Source: Arthonia radiata
Taxonomy: Eukaryota; Ascomycota; Arthoniomycetes; Arthoniales; Arthoniaceae
Assembly (NCBI GenBank): GCA_002989075.1
Contig: PSQN01000014.1
Location: 1,414,005 to 1,478,004 of the forward strand
DNA length: 64,000 bases
Reading direction: 5' to 3'
The translations under genes and the position numbers were made by a program. How positions within the stretch are numbered: position 1 is the stretch's first letter; each line of letters begins with the position of its first letter. Positions 30,841 through 41,648 of the stretch are shown one piece after another. Under the pieces are notes generated by a model. The model was not told the DNA's origin and made no database searches. It was given only the letters and a program-made list of their open reading frames with translations.

Positions 30841-32526
30841 GTATGAGGTCTGATCTTGAAAGGTCAAGCGTGGTTTCTTCGAATTTGATGCAGCTGTCGG
30901 TAAAACGTGGATATCAACGACAAAGTGACGCGCTCAAAGTGGTTTAATATAACCGCCCGTACAGTAAAGCCGGTGCAATCACCGACTTATTGTGCCTTTC
31001 GCTTACGATCCGGACGAGCCTCCACTCATGAGCCAAGGCGTCTCCGAGGGCGGTCAAAGACGACGGGGAGAGCCCGTGTGATTCAGGAGCCGTCGTTTTC
31101 GACATTATGGATCGAGCGTTGATTGCTGGCGATGATCACGGCATACGCCTTGATGTGAGCATCAATGTGGTCCCCGAGCTCATTCATAACATGCAAGATC
31201 ATGAAAAGTCGGTCATGTCGAGGGTATTGCAACATCTGACACTAGGCTTCTTGAAGGTGGGCACAGTCCATCAATCCGTCCGGGACAGCTTGCCGCGTCC
31301 CGATAAGACGGACTAGATGTGATTTAGGGCCGTCAGCGGGAAATTGGGACATGCCATGTTTCGGGTGTATCGCTCGTCTACAACCTTCTGCTTTCATCGA
31401 TGATGTAGTTGCGGAGCCATGTGCTTAGCTATCCATTCCACGTGTGGATTTGAATAGGGAAAGGAACGAACGAGAGCGGCTTGCAGCTCCAATGCGAAGC
31501 TGGCTACGCCCAAAGCTGAAACCTCGTCCACACGATGATCATTGCCTACCACCAGGTGATTTGGCCCTAGTGTCAGTAATCATTTATCGCTTGCTCCATT
31601 TCAATTGAGCCACAGACGGACCTGTCAAATGCAAGAGAATGATGCGTGTTACAATGGCCCAAATTCCGTCAAGGTGAAAGCACCGACCGTCTCGGGGTTG
31701 GCGAAGCCCTGCTTGGATGCAAATAAGTGGGACATGCTTCTTTTCTGATGCTGTAACAAGCATTTGGTCGTGCTGAGAGATCAGCCTCCATCTTCAGCCG
31801 ACAGATAGCCGTGGAGACAGAATGAACAGCCTGTCGAAAGCCACGTGCGATTCTCAGGTCCGAGGGCAGAGGGCCAATAGTATTTGACATCTTGGCCTGA
31901 CACAAATGAACGTACTGCTGTAGGTGATCGTTCCGGGCGAGCACCATAGATGGACTCCACTTCCACGAGGCGCAGATTTGGCTTTCTCCAGGAAGGGAAA
32001 TGATTGCTGAGACACTGCGATCCTTCTTTAGCAAGCGACAATGATGCCTCCCAGATGTCGATCGTCTTTTACGGAGAAGTTCCAGGTACCACAATCAGGC
32101 AGATTACTCATCACATTTGGCGCCTGGTTGCCTGCTGCAGGCGTGAGGTCGCCGTATAATTGGGTGGCTGGCGGATTCAAGCAGATCTCCATATATCCGG
32201 AGCAAATCTGCCAATGGTAAGGTGAGATGTTACGTTCCCGGCGTCATTTGCTGCACAATGTTGTGCATACTGGGTACCTGAACCCGTCAGCCGCACTGAA
32301 GGTCGCGCACTCTGTAATAAAGACACGGAGAAATCGAGCCGGTGTGGCATAATCCTCGTCGTGTCATTCGGTGAGCGAGGCGCGCCGTGGGCCTTTGGAA
32401 CAAGGACGCTCGTAACAACAATAGAGGGACATGCTAGACGGATTCTACTGACAGCGACGGGTCTGCTGGTACCTTCGGCTTTCTGCTGAAGGGTCCGCAT
32501 CCTCGTGCCAGTGTCAGACTCTTGGA
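30841..32526. other. 1.7-kb stretch with several overlapping open frames
   Basis: On the minus strand 31669-32545, all three frames stay open for 50-140 codons and each looks partly protein-like (for example GRFAPDIWRSA, TWNFSVKDDRHLGG, SLAKEGSQCLSNHF). An excellent intron end (tctttattacag near 32315) is present, but no frame chain from start to stop could be built. It may be a small multi-exon secreted-protein gene or a decayed one. Confidence 0.25.
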
Positions 32527-33429
32527 TCAGGTGGAGCTCTCCCAAACACGGCCTATTGTCTCGCGCAGATCCACGGACGTCAGTCCCAGCATGTCATTGG
32601 CAAGTTTCCCTTCCCAATTAGCCCTTGTCACGCCGAGGGCACACACCAGGTCTTCTGAGGCGTCATGGTTGCCATTGACCATTTCTGTTTTCTTTTCCTG
32701 GATGTATTCTTCGGATTCTGCCGTCGAGACCTTGAATTTCATGCCAGATACACACTCCAGCACTCTCAATAGTTCATTCTGACTCATGCAGAACGTCTGC
32801 ATGTACAGCATCCTATTGCGCGTGGCCTCTTCATTCTCCAGTATTTTCACCACAGCTTCGCCAATGTGTGGAAGTGTGCTGCTTGACCATCTGATGTTGC
32901 CGTCATCAAATACTGTAGCGGTTTTCTCCTTGAGATGAAAGCCTAGAAGACCAGACGAGAGGCCCCAATCGAAGAAATGCCCGCAAACTAAGCTAGTCCA
33001 ACTGAAAGCGGTATGCTCCTCCGAGATCCGCTGCAGGTGATCCCTTGACTTTGCTTTTGAGCCGTATAGTATTGGTAGGAGCTCGACGCAGCGAGGGTCT
33101 GAAGAATCCACGCTTCCGAAGTCGGCGGGGATAATGCGCCGAACGCCCGCTTTGAGGCATCCATTGGCTAAACGAACGGTATCCTCTACCCTGGACGCCG
33201 GCATGGTGACGATCAGAGCATCTTGTCCTTGTAGAACAGCGGCAAGTTGCTCTTCATTGCCACCGTCGTCGGGAATTCTCAAGGTCTGAGCCGCAGTGGG
33301 GAAGCTGCTTTTCGAGGATTCGCGGGCAATCACTGTCACGGTGAAGCGCCCAGCATCCACCAGCGCGTCCAAAACACTGGGACCTAATTTACCGCTCGCG
33401 CCGATAATGGCGATGTTCTTGATTGTCAT
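32527..33429 (-). CDS. NmrA/isoflavone-reductase-like NAD(P)H oxidoreductase
   Basis: A single exon; start ATG 33429 (MTIKNIAIIGASGKLGPSVL) chosen because the Rossmann strand begins at once, as usual; 300 residues. GASGKLG is the NADP-binding Gly motif. VRRIIPADFGSVDSSD and TSLVCGHFFDWGL match the phenylcoumaran benzylic ether reductase/isoflavone-reductase-like family (NmrA-type atypical SDR). The Lys in YGSKAKSRDHL is at the usual catalytic position. Family members reduce aromatic or phenolic compounds or act as redox sensors. The methyltransferase gene 340 bp upstream on the same strand suggests a small metabolic pair. Substrate unknown. Confidence 0.88.
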   Translation of the reverse strand: MTIKNIAIIGASGKLGPSVLDALVDAGRFTVTVIARESSKSSFPTAAQTLRIPDDGGNEEQLAAVLQGQDALIVTMPASRVEDTVRLANGCLKAGVRRIIPADFGSVDSSDPRCVELLPILYGSKAKSRDHLQRISEEHTAFSWTSLVCGHFFDWGLSSGLLGFHLKEKTATVFDDGNIRWSSSTLPHIGEAVVKILENEEATRNRMLYMQTFCMSQNELLRVLECVSGMKFKVSTAESEEYIQEKKTEMVNGNHDASEDLVCALGVTRANWEGKLANDMLGLTSVDLRETIGRVWESST

Positions 33430-33769
33430 GATATGTTTAAAAATACCCAGTCTTATCTGCTGGAGGTTATTGGGCACTCATTGGAAAAAGGTGTGCTGGC
33501 AGAGCCGCTACAGTAGGGTTGTACCCTTGGCGGGTTTCTTGAACGGCCTCAATCATTCCTCCTTTCTTCACTGCTGTTCGATCGCGGTCAGTCTTGTGAA
33601 CTGTTTAGAAGCTATTGAACAGATGCGATCACCCGATATTGGACGAGAAGTAGCAGAGGCGTCACGAAACGAAGTGATTAGAAGCCTGAGAGGTGATGCG
33701 CTCAAAGTCAAGCAATCGTTTCTAATTGAGCGGAGCTTGTTTACTTACCGTATTAGACATATGCGCGTC
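33430..33769. other. short spacer between reductase and methyltransferase genes
   Basis: Tandem same-strand spacing: 3' UTR of the methyltransferase gene and promoter of the reductase gene. No other signal seen. Confidence 0.5.
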
Positions 33770-35105
33770 TTACGCGAGCTCAGCTTCAATGACGCTTTCG
33801 TCCGCCTCAATGCTGCGCCAGATCTTCACAATCTTGAGACCTGCAGCTCCCAGTAGCTCCCGCCACATTCCCTCCGTGCGCTCTTTCGAGGATGCTATCA
33901 TCATCATAACCAGATCTGCCAACGAAGCCAGAGGGTTGCTTTCGTCGGCACTGGGAATTTGTTCACGAATCAACAACCTGCTGTAGCTCTTCTCCATCGA
34001 CGCAGCCTGGCTCTTGAGGATCTCAACAGCCTTGTCATCTGTCCAATCTTGCAGCACACGTCGCAAATGGTACGCCCGAGCACCCTTGATAGGATTCGGA
34101 GTGAAAAAGTCATAGCCTTGAGCATGGCATGGGCTTGGCAGTTGCACTTTCGAGACCACTTCAGGGGTATCTTGCAGCACAAGACATCCATCAACTAGCC
34201 TAGGATGCGCCTTCTGCATGTCCTCCACATCCAGCCCGAGGCCGCCCCCAATATCGACGAAGACTGCTCGCCCAGGTCGAGCGTCGTCGACGAGCGTCTG
34301 CGTGGGATACATAGACGTCCAACGTGGCTGCATCGAGCTGAACCGCTTGATCGTAGCTTGGAAGTCCTCACGTTCTCTTTGGTGAGTCGCTAAGTACCCG
34401 AAGAAGCTCTCACCATGCAGATGCTGCCAGTTGGTGTTCACGGCGTCTGTGGGGTTGGCGTAATTGATACTAGCGAGGTAGGCCGGCAAGTTATCAAAGC
34501 CGGGTCCCATGAGCGAATGACTGTAGGATTGCCGTCAGCGCGGAACGTCTGACATAACCTTAGACACTTACAGCATCCCATAGCCGCACGAAAACGACGG
34601 ACTCGCGACCTCTTTCGTCGAGGGTGTCAAAGCTAGAGTGTTGTGTCCCTCAACAGACACCAGACCAACCGCTACCAGAGCATGCAGTATGCGACCTGGA
34701 CGAAGTAATCAATCGGGGTTAGACATGGCCATGATCGACTATGGACACCATACGGAGGAGCTCCGGGTCTGCCTTTGTAAGCGCGACAATTTCATCTTCA
34801 GGCAACGCGATGCCGCCGTTCCTGTCTACCCATGAATTGAACAAACCGACATCTATAACAATTCTTAGAGCCGCGATTGTGATAGGTTAAGAAGAAAGAT
34901 TAATCAACTTCCGGGACATCGAGACTGCTGGCTTGGCGGCTCTTACCTGTATATATGTGTGATCGGCGCCGATCTCGAGCGGAGTCTTCAGACGCTGTGA
35001 TAGCGCGGTCACTGCATTCTTCATCTCAACGCGATCTGCCTCGCTTTCGAATTGTGTTGGAACGCCTTGGATAGACGCGAGGAAGGCGTCCTTATCGAAA
35101 GCCAT
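33770..35105 (-). CDS. family 2 O-methyltransferase, probably decaying
   Basis: Start ATG 35105 (MAFDKDAFLASIQGVPTQF); exon 1 ends in a good donor at about 34949 (TYIQ then gtaaga). The second coding block runs from about 34870 to 34800-34760, then about 34698-34570, then about 34520-33770, with clean splices between the last three (CTCC-gtatgg...tccag; ATGCT-gtaagt...ctacag). The dimerisation region includes ALRIVIDVGLFNSW; the SAM site is VFVDIGGGLGLDVEDM. Two defects: no AG acceptor joins exon 1 to block 2 in frame, and the catalytic His of the usual LHDWPD is Gln here (RRVLQDWTDD). Family enzymes methylate phenolic hydroxyls of secondary metabolites. It may be a pseudogene or a catalytically altered relative. 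Confidence 0.7.
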
Positions 35106-36199
35106 ATTTGACGTGGAGGGTATGTGTTGCGTGAGTGTTTTCTGCCTGAAAGATTTCTACAGATATAAGACTGCTTGTAACATACCCTTAGTATTCTGAG
35201 AGCCGTTGCATCTCCATGCAGAGCGTGGAGTTGCTCCGTCCAACAGGGCTGCCTTCGGCTCGGAAGGAGGACTATCCTGAGCGGGACGATTCACAAAGCA
35301 AACCCTCATTCGCTGCTCCTAGACCATCCCTCTGAACCATCTCAAGATGTCCATTGAGCTTACGCAGCCGCCTTAGAGAAACACTTGTCTGATTCAACAT
35401 CACGGCCGAGAATGCGTACGCGAGCTGATCATCTCGATTAGATGCTCTAGATTACGTATACATCGGAAACTACTTGATGCAGTAATAAAGCCTCTTTCCA
35501 TCTCAGCCTTCGGTCGTTCATCTGCTTCTTTCCCACTTCAACGCAATCATACATGCTTTCACAAACTCTCGACGCAAACTCAGAGCAAAGCCATTCATCG
35601 AGGGGCGTGTCAGAGATCTTGATAGGCCAATGCCTCCGCAGCAGCGAGCAGCGGCCCCGGAAGGCACAACACTGAACCAATAATCAGTCACCTTTCCCAC
35701 CCAAGTTATCGCATTCACCTCGTGCATAGCTGCGACAATTGTCCACGACGCGAGCGTTCAGATTGTAAAGTACTACTCGCGTCAGCCATGCAGTCATTAG
35801 AAGTTGCATGCTGCTTGTTCAAAGGTGAAGAGACGTGGCCTCTTCTCGCAGCCCCGGTGTCCATTCCCCGAAGGCCACCTACACAATGGCTCGCTTCCAA
35901 ACGTGGCTCTTACAAAGTCTATGCGCTCGCGTTTCGAGCCCAGCACATCTGCTTCCAGTAAAGGACTCCCCAAGACGAGCCTAACGCCGTCCATTTCCAG
36001 TCATAACACATCACATTGTGGAGGTGCATGGCCAATGCGGCTGACATCCTGAAAATGTGTCTTAATGCGCTCTCGTAGCCTAACAAATCAGAGCCGCTTT
36101 CTTCGCTTATCCTTCGCGATCAGTCAACGCCGAACGCCCTACTCTCATTCACGCGTCATTCGTTGGTCTTTCCTTTGTTATAAAGTATGATACGCTAGC
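35106..36199. other. divergent intergenic region
   Basis: Lies between the minus-strand methyltransferase and the plus-strand membrane-protein gene, so it should hold both promoters. ORFs of 60-80 codons are unsupported. No repeat seen. Confidence 0.4.
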
Positions 36200-37232
36200 A
36201 TGACCAACCTCGTCAACGCCAGCACATTCCATGAAGGACCATGGTTCAGTCGCTATCCGGGGCAGCTTAGTGATCCTGTTGCTTTGTACAATACCAGCTC
36301 ATCAACAGCCTCCGTGGACATCGGCTTCACGTGCGACGTAGGCTCGACGAATGGCGCGACCTTTAGCTGTAAAGCACCCCTAACCTTATCACTCATGGCA
36401 TGTCCAGACAACGTCAATGCCACCTCCCACGACATCGTCGACCCTCACCAGGCACGCCTCATTACCGTAGTCAGCAGTATGTCCACCCTGCCCCACCCAC
36501 CCACCCCCACTGACACCCCCAGACTCCATCTCCATCACCGCCATGCGCAACACCTACACCTGGACGCCACGTGCCCCAGCCACAAACTCCCCACCCACAA
36601 ATTACAACTGCACCTTCCTCCTCCTCACCGACGCCGCCGGGCATTACAACACCACCCGCCCCCTCACCCTCACGCACGACCTCCGCGACACCCCACCACC
36701 CCACCATCATCTGACTCCCGGCGCCATCGCCGGCATCGTCCTCGGCGTCCTCGCCTCCTGCATGCTCTTCGGCTTCGCCTTCTCCACGCTCATCCAACAC
36801 CGCGACCGCAGGAAACAGCGCCGCATCCGCGCCGCGGAGGGTCTCAGCGTAACGGGCGTGTGGGGCGAGAAGGCGCAGGATCCGGAGTCGCCGCCGCCGC
36901 TGTGGAGGCGGGGGTTGACGGTATTCGTGGGGACGGGGGAAAGGATGGAGTTTCCGGGGAGTGGGAATGCGTCGAGGGATTCGCAGACCACGGGGACGTC
37001 GGAGGGGTCGGATGGTGGGGGGAGTGGGAAGAGTACAGGCAGTGGAAAGGGTGCAAGCAAGCAGAAGGAGAGCGAGGAGGACTTGGAGCGCTTCGAGACA
37101 GTGCCGGAGTTTGTGTTGCCCCCGTTGGAGCAGCTGGGGAGTGTGCAGTGTGCTGGTGGGAGTCGGGCGCCGGCTAGGGCGAACCCGGGGACGATGACGA
37201 GTGGAACTAGGCTGGCGGGGATGAAGACGTGA
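36200..37232 (+). CDS. single-pass membrane protein with Ser/Gly-rich tail
   Basis: Exons 36200-36476 and 36523-37232 (46-nt intron, GTATGT...CCCCAG) join in phase 1 to 328 residues. The N-terminal half has several N-glycosylation sequons (NAS, NTS, NAT, NCT) and Cys pairs, as an extracellular domain would. One membrane span (PGAIAGIVLGVLASCMLFGF, near 180-200) is followed by a basic stop-transfer RRKQRR and a Ser/Gly-rich, acidic cytosolic tail. The layout resembles fungal Mid2/Wsc-like surface sensors, but no signal peptide is visible at this ATG, so an upstream exon may be missing. A polypyrimidine-rich intron and very C-rich codon use mark the middle. No family named. Confidence 0.65.
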
Positions 37233-38056
37233 TGGGCAGGAATAGTGCTAGGCTAGGAGATGTACAGAATTGACGCACTTTGGCTACCTCAACCTGTCGT
37301 CGTTTTTCTGTTTGAAGTATCGACGTTACTGACACAACAAAAAGCACGTGGCGCGATGTGTTTGGAGGCGGTGCTGACCCACCATTGAGGCAATGTAACC
37401 ACTGAACCTAGGTATCATGAAGGTATCGTGTTCTCGATGGACACGTTTGCATAGGCCTTCTAAACCACATCAACGACAACGCCCAGGTTGCACACGGTGT
37501 TGGGAGGAGTCAGCAGTAGGACAGGGCATGCGAGAACCTAGAATCACAGCAAGCGGTGATGGAGAAATACAGGTTTGCTTGATCTGATTCGATTGATCTG
37601 AACATTGTGTGGCTACGCTATACGCCAAAGGTCGTAAGTCGTAAGTCGTAAGTCGTGGGTCGTGAGGCGAGAGTCGTGAGTCGCGAATCGCGCATTATGC
37701 GTTACAAGTAGTGGGCGCGAGTAAGCTCGTCGAGCGCCTAGGCCATGGCTGGAAGTTGCCTCGGGATGCTGCTATGATAACATGGATGGTAGTGTAAGTG
37801 ATGACAGGGTTGATCTGGGTGTAGTCACATTGCGACAATAACGACAGCAAAACCCAGTCCCTTGAAGTCAGGACTGAAGGGATCTGCAATGGCAACTCCT
37901 CCGCGCGCTTCAGCTTCTTCGAGACCAGTCATAGACTCCTCGTCAAAGCTTGCCAGATTGCATTTTGCGCTGATCATGAGCACGCTTGCTCCCCAGTATG
38001 ACGGCGTTCGCGCTCCGCAGATCTTTCCACACCTTCTCAGTCTCTTTCAGCAGAGC
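37233..38056. other. intergenic region containing a heptamer repeat
   Basis: Between a plus-strand and a minus-strand gene that both end here, so two 3' UTRs are expected. The only structured element is the repeat at 37631-37693. Confidence 0.4.
37631..37693. repeat. 7-bp tandem repeat, about nine units
   Basis: Three perfect gtcgtaa units, then gtcgtgg, gtcgtga, ggcgaga, gtcgtga, gtcgcga and atcgcgc, with identity falling to the right. A minisatellite between convergent genes. Confidence 0.9.
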
Positions 38057-38982
38057 TCAGTCCACGTCTTCTGCCTTAATTTCGCGGCCGAGAAGGGTCT
38101 GACAGCGCTTGTGATTTTCGTGCTGCAAGTCTCCCATCTCTGGCTTGATCTCCGTATCAGCTTTTGCTTTTCTAGTTGTGACGATGAGGACCGCTGGGTC
38201 GTAGTATATTCCGTCATTGTCAATAAGCTTGTTCCCCCGTCCTCTCATGGCGCTCAGTCTGTCCGGAAGTACTGTCCAATGCTCGCGAGCGTTTGGATCG
38301 TAGACCGAATCCTTGTCTCTGTTCTTTTCGCAGTAGGCGTCGACGTTTGGGTTTGACGATTCGCTTCCTCGCTTCGACAGCTGCGAGTAGTAGTCCATGG
38401 ACTTGTTGACATCGTCCGAGATGTAGGAGAAGTAATGGATGGAAGTCAGAGGAATCCGTATCTGAAGGGTTTTCCAGCCTTGTGAATTGGACAGAAGGTG
38501 TCCCACATCGTCTCTCAGTGAGTGCGTGTATATAGCAGAAATATAGTCGATGCTGAGAATGTTCAGATTCAGACCATGTATCAGGCTAATTGCGGAGTGA
38601 GGTCTGTTGTACACGTAGGAGCATTTCACCTTGAGAGGATCCGCCCCGACGTGGACACGACGAATTTGCCCGCGCGTCTTGAGTCGAAGTGGTATGAACG
38701 CATCCAGCATCTGACGGACACTGTCAAATGCGAAAAGGACCAGCCCTAGCCATATGCTCTGGGTCTCCGCATGAAACTGCTTGCTTACCCGGAGGAGAGC
38801 TAGGTTCTCACTCGAGCAAGGGCGCATGGACTTGTTGCGCGTGCTGCTGTTGTGATCACCCGGGAAGTCAAGCATCGTCGACTCGAAGTGAAGGCTGTAG
38901 ATCATCTGACGAATCTCCAACGCCAAGTCGAGGAAGCCCGTCACCTCGTGGTAGTGTGTAGAGTAGCGCTTTTTGATCTTCA
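38057..38982 (-). CDS. F-box-like fungal protein, family member 1
   Basis: Intronless, 308 residues from ATG 38982 (MKIKKRYSTHYHEVTGFLDL); the open frame upstream has no ATG. GFLDLALEIRQMIYSLHFE is the F-box-like start common in Dothideomycete and Eurotiomycete families. NLALLRVSKQFHAETQSIW, FAFDSVRQMLDAFIPL and LNLNILSIDY follow. F-box-like proteins of this group may recruit substrates to SCF ubiquitin ligases, but most are uncharacterised. Two diverged relatives follow on the same strand. The C-terminal third is charged and species-specific. Confidence 0.75.
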
Positions 38983-39532
38983 TGGCGGGCGTTGCGGATA
39001 TTGTGATGGTTGTGTTCGATGAAACTGACTGCAAAAGGCTCTTCGTCGAGCTCTCGAAGGTGTGCGAAGATGAGTAGGAGGAAGAGATGCAGATGGGAGA
39101 GTTCTGATATACCTTTGTCCCGCATGCATTAACCTATTCAGGCTTCTTTGGCCGCAGAACTGTCGTCAGCAGAACCAACTCTGGAGTGATATTTTCACCA
39201 GCTTAGCACTGAGGTGTAAGCCTCACCGAAAGTTTCAAGTGGGAAGGAAGAACGGGTGAGAAAGAGAATCTTGGTTGACAAGTGCTCGAGGCTCGAGACC
39301 AGAGACCAGAGATGATGACGTTGACAACACCACAAGGACCACCCTCTGTCCATATCACCTGTGAGTAGCTACTCTCAACACATTCGCCATGCGCGCTATT
39401 CAAACATTGCTGATCGAGGATCATTAAGACCCATACGATTCTCACCTCACGCGATCACCTAGGTACCTGTCAGCACGAAAGTGTACATATCATATACAGC
39501 AGACGCGTACCCTCACACGGATCCCGGACGAT
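38983..39532. other. intergenic region
   Basis: Promoter of family member 1 and 3' UTR of member 2. A minus-strand ORF at 39445-39203 is unsupported. Confidence 0.4.
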
Positions 39533-40996
39533 TTAGTATCGTCCCAACACCTCACGCCTCCTCTCCGCCCGTGCGGACTTGGCATGCTCAGAAAATGCCT
39601 TTAATTCGGCAGACTGCGTCCTGCCGCTGGGATCGTGAGTGACATGCCTAATAATGATGTCAGTAAGAGCGTTCACGTCACTGTTGTAGTGGCCCGGATA
39701 AGAGCTGCCGAAACATTGCCAGCGAGATAACGCGATTTTGGCAGGGAAGAAGTCGGCTTTCATATGGCAACGAGGCTTTGCTGCCATGACGGCCAGGCCG
39801 ACGCTGACAGCAGGAGGTACAGCAAGTGTGCTGTCTGCCATGTGATCGAAGCAGGGCCAAATCCAGCGTTGCGGGGGTATTGGTGCTTGAGAGACCGCAT
39901 TGGGTATGGGAGGGAAGGTATTTACGCGCTGGACTTACCACGTCTCCTCAGCCTCCTTCACGTCTTCCCACGACATGGAAGAAATATGCTCATATCCACC
40001 GCATCCTCCGTCCTCGTAGCGCCTCGTCGCCTTTCTTCCAGAGCGAGTGAAGCTCTCGAGCTTCTTCTGCGCCGGTGTGCTGAAGCCCTTTTCAATCACA
40101 ACGAGCAGCGCTCGATCACCATGATCGGCTGATTCCTTCCAGACCATTTGACCCCGCCACTTAGGATCGACGGCACTGAGGCCGGATGGCTCTTGGGTGA
40201 CCTCGTCGCGCCGCTGGGGATCCCAGACCAGGTCCGCGTCCCCGGTCTGTGTGGCTCGAAAGATGGTTACGGTGCTCGGACCGTGAAGAGCGGCGCCGCT
40301 TGCCTCGAGCAGCTTCCTCTCGTTGATTGTTTGAGCAACGCCTTCCTTTCGGGCAAGATCATTGATGTAATTGCCCCTACTGAGGGCGATGGTGCTGCTG
40401 AACTTCTGCAGGGCGAATTGACGCGGATCCTCGCGTTTCGTGAAGTGAAGGATGGCGCTCTGGCAACGAATTTCGAATGTCTTCACTGGTCCAGATGGTA
40501 CTGCCAAGATGGACTCAATAAGGTCTTTCTGCTTCTTCCCGCCAGCCTCAAGGCCTAATTAGTCGACAAGAAGGACGTCGAGTTTCAGCCGTGGTAGAAA
40601 CTCGAAGGCCTTGTGGAGGTCGATTATCCGATGCATAAAATTCAAGCGAGCAAAGGGGTGACCGACGACAACGCGCCGAAGTTGTTGTCGAATCTCAACG
40701 GGCCGCGGAGCGAAGATATCGAGCAGCTGGCGTACGGAACCGAAGCGGAATGTTACGAAGCTGACCCAGGCGTACTTAAGGTCCCTGTATATCTCTTTGC
40801 ATGTGCTGACGATGGCCAGTTCGACGCCTGTCGAGGGAGCTTTCGAGCGATGACCTTTGAGGTTGGGTGTGCCAGGGTGGTCGAGGATGATATCACACAG
40901 GTGCAGTGCGTATATGATATTCCTAATCTCGCCAGGTAGGTCGAGAAAGCCGATAGGCCTCTCCTCGGCGGCCGCGTCATCCTCGTGGGGCGTCAT
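39533..40996 (-). pseudogene. F-box-like fungal protein, family member 2, interrupted by a stop
   Basis: ATG 40996 (MTPHEDDAAAEERPIGFLDL) opens a frame that continues to a GTAAGT donor at 39939. An acceptor (ctgtcag) leads to exon 2, 39803-39533. Together they make 443 codons in phase, but codon 146 (40561-40559) is TAA. Residues on both sides align with member 1: GFLDLPGEIRNIIYALHL, FRFGSVRQLLDIF and LKLDVLLVD, then, past the stop, PVKTFEIRCQ. At the stop, member 1 has Tyr and member 3 has Leu, so a single base change explains it. No intron with valid signals can remove it (the nearby gactaattag would make a 13-nt intron). A recent pseudogene, or a sequencing error. Confidence 0.7.
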
Positions 40997-41648
40997 TGCA
41001 GCGTGCGGATACCGCGAGCGTACAAAGAGAGTAAGGAACGTGGTAGAACAGCAGCTCCAACAACAATTGAGGGTGACGGTGGCGAAGAGAAGGAATTTGG
41101 CAGCAAGGTCAATATTGGTCACGCTGTTTCGTGGGAGGAAGAACCCTAAGGCGAGAGGCGACACGCTAACAAAGGGGCAAAGGGGGAGAGGATGCCTGAT
41201 ACGCGTCTTTCAGATGGGAGTGGCGCGTAGCATCATCAGGCACGAGTTCAAGAGAGAGCGCGCAAGATTTGAAGAGCATTTTGGACATTTTGCATCAGCA
41301 CAATTTGTGTTCATTTTTCTTACCCATTCATCTTTCAGCGCTCTATCGACGTTCAGCTGGGCACAGGATCACGAAGGTTAGGGGCAGTCCAGAGGTCAAT
41401 TAGAGATGGACGCGTCTGGCGAAGAGAGGAAAAGAAAAGAAAGGCGCTCAGGCGAGACCTGGCTACCAATTGCGCTAGCTACCCGAAATCAACATGTCGC
41501 TAGAGCCGCCCCGGTGACTGCGGTGCCATTGCCACATACTCACTCCCCATCCCCTTTCTCCACGAAAATTCCCCAATCTTACCCTCGACGTCCTCGACCT
41601 CGACGTCGAATCCATGGACGATCATGAAGCGATACCTCCCAACTTTGT
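40997..41648. other. intergenic region
   Basis: Promoter of member 2 and 3' UTR of member 3. A CT-rich tract near 41540-41600 is the only notable feature. Confidence 0.4.

Noticed and set aside
32195-32232. 26-nt intron joining two protein-like frames near 32.2 kb
   Set aside because: Too short to splice; other donors give different but equally unsupported frames.
40556-40570. Intron removing the TAA in F-box-like member 2
   Set aside because: The only local donor/acceptor pair would give an intron of about 13 nt, far below a workable length.
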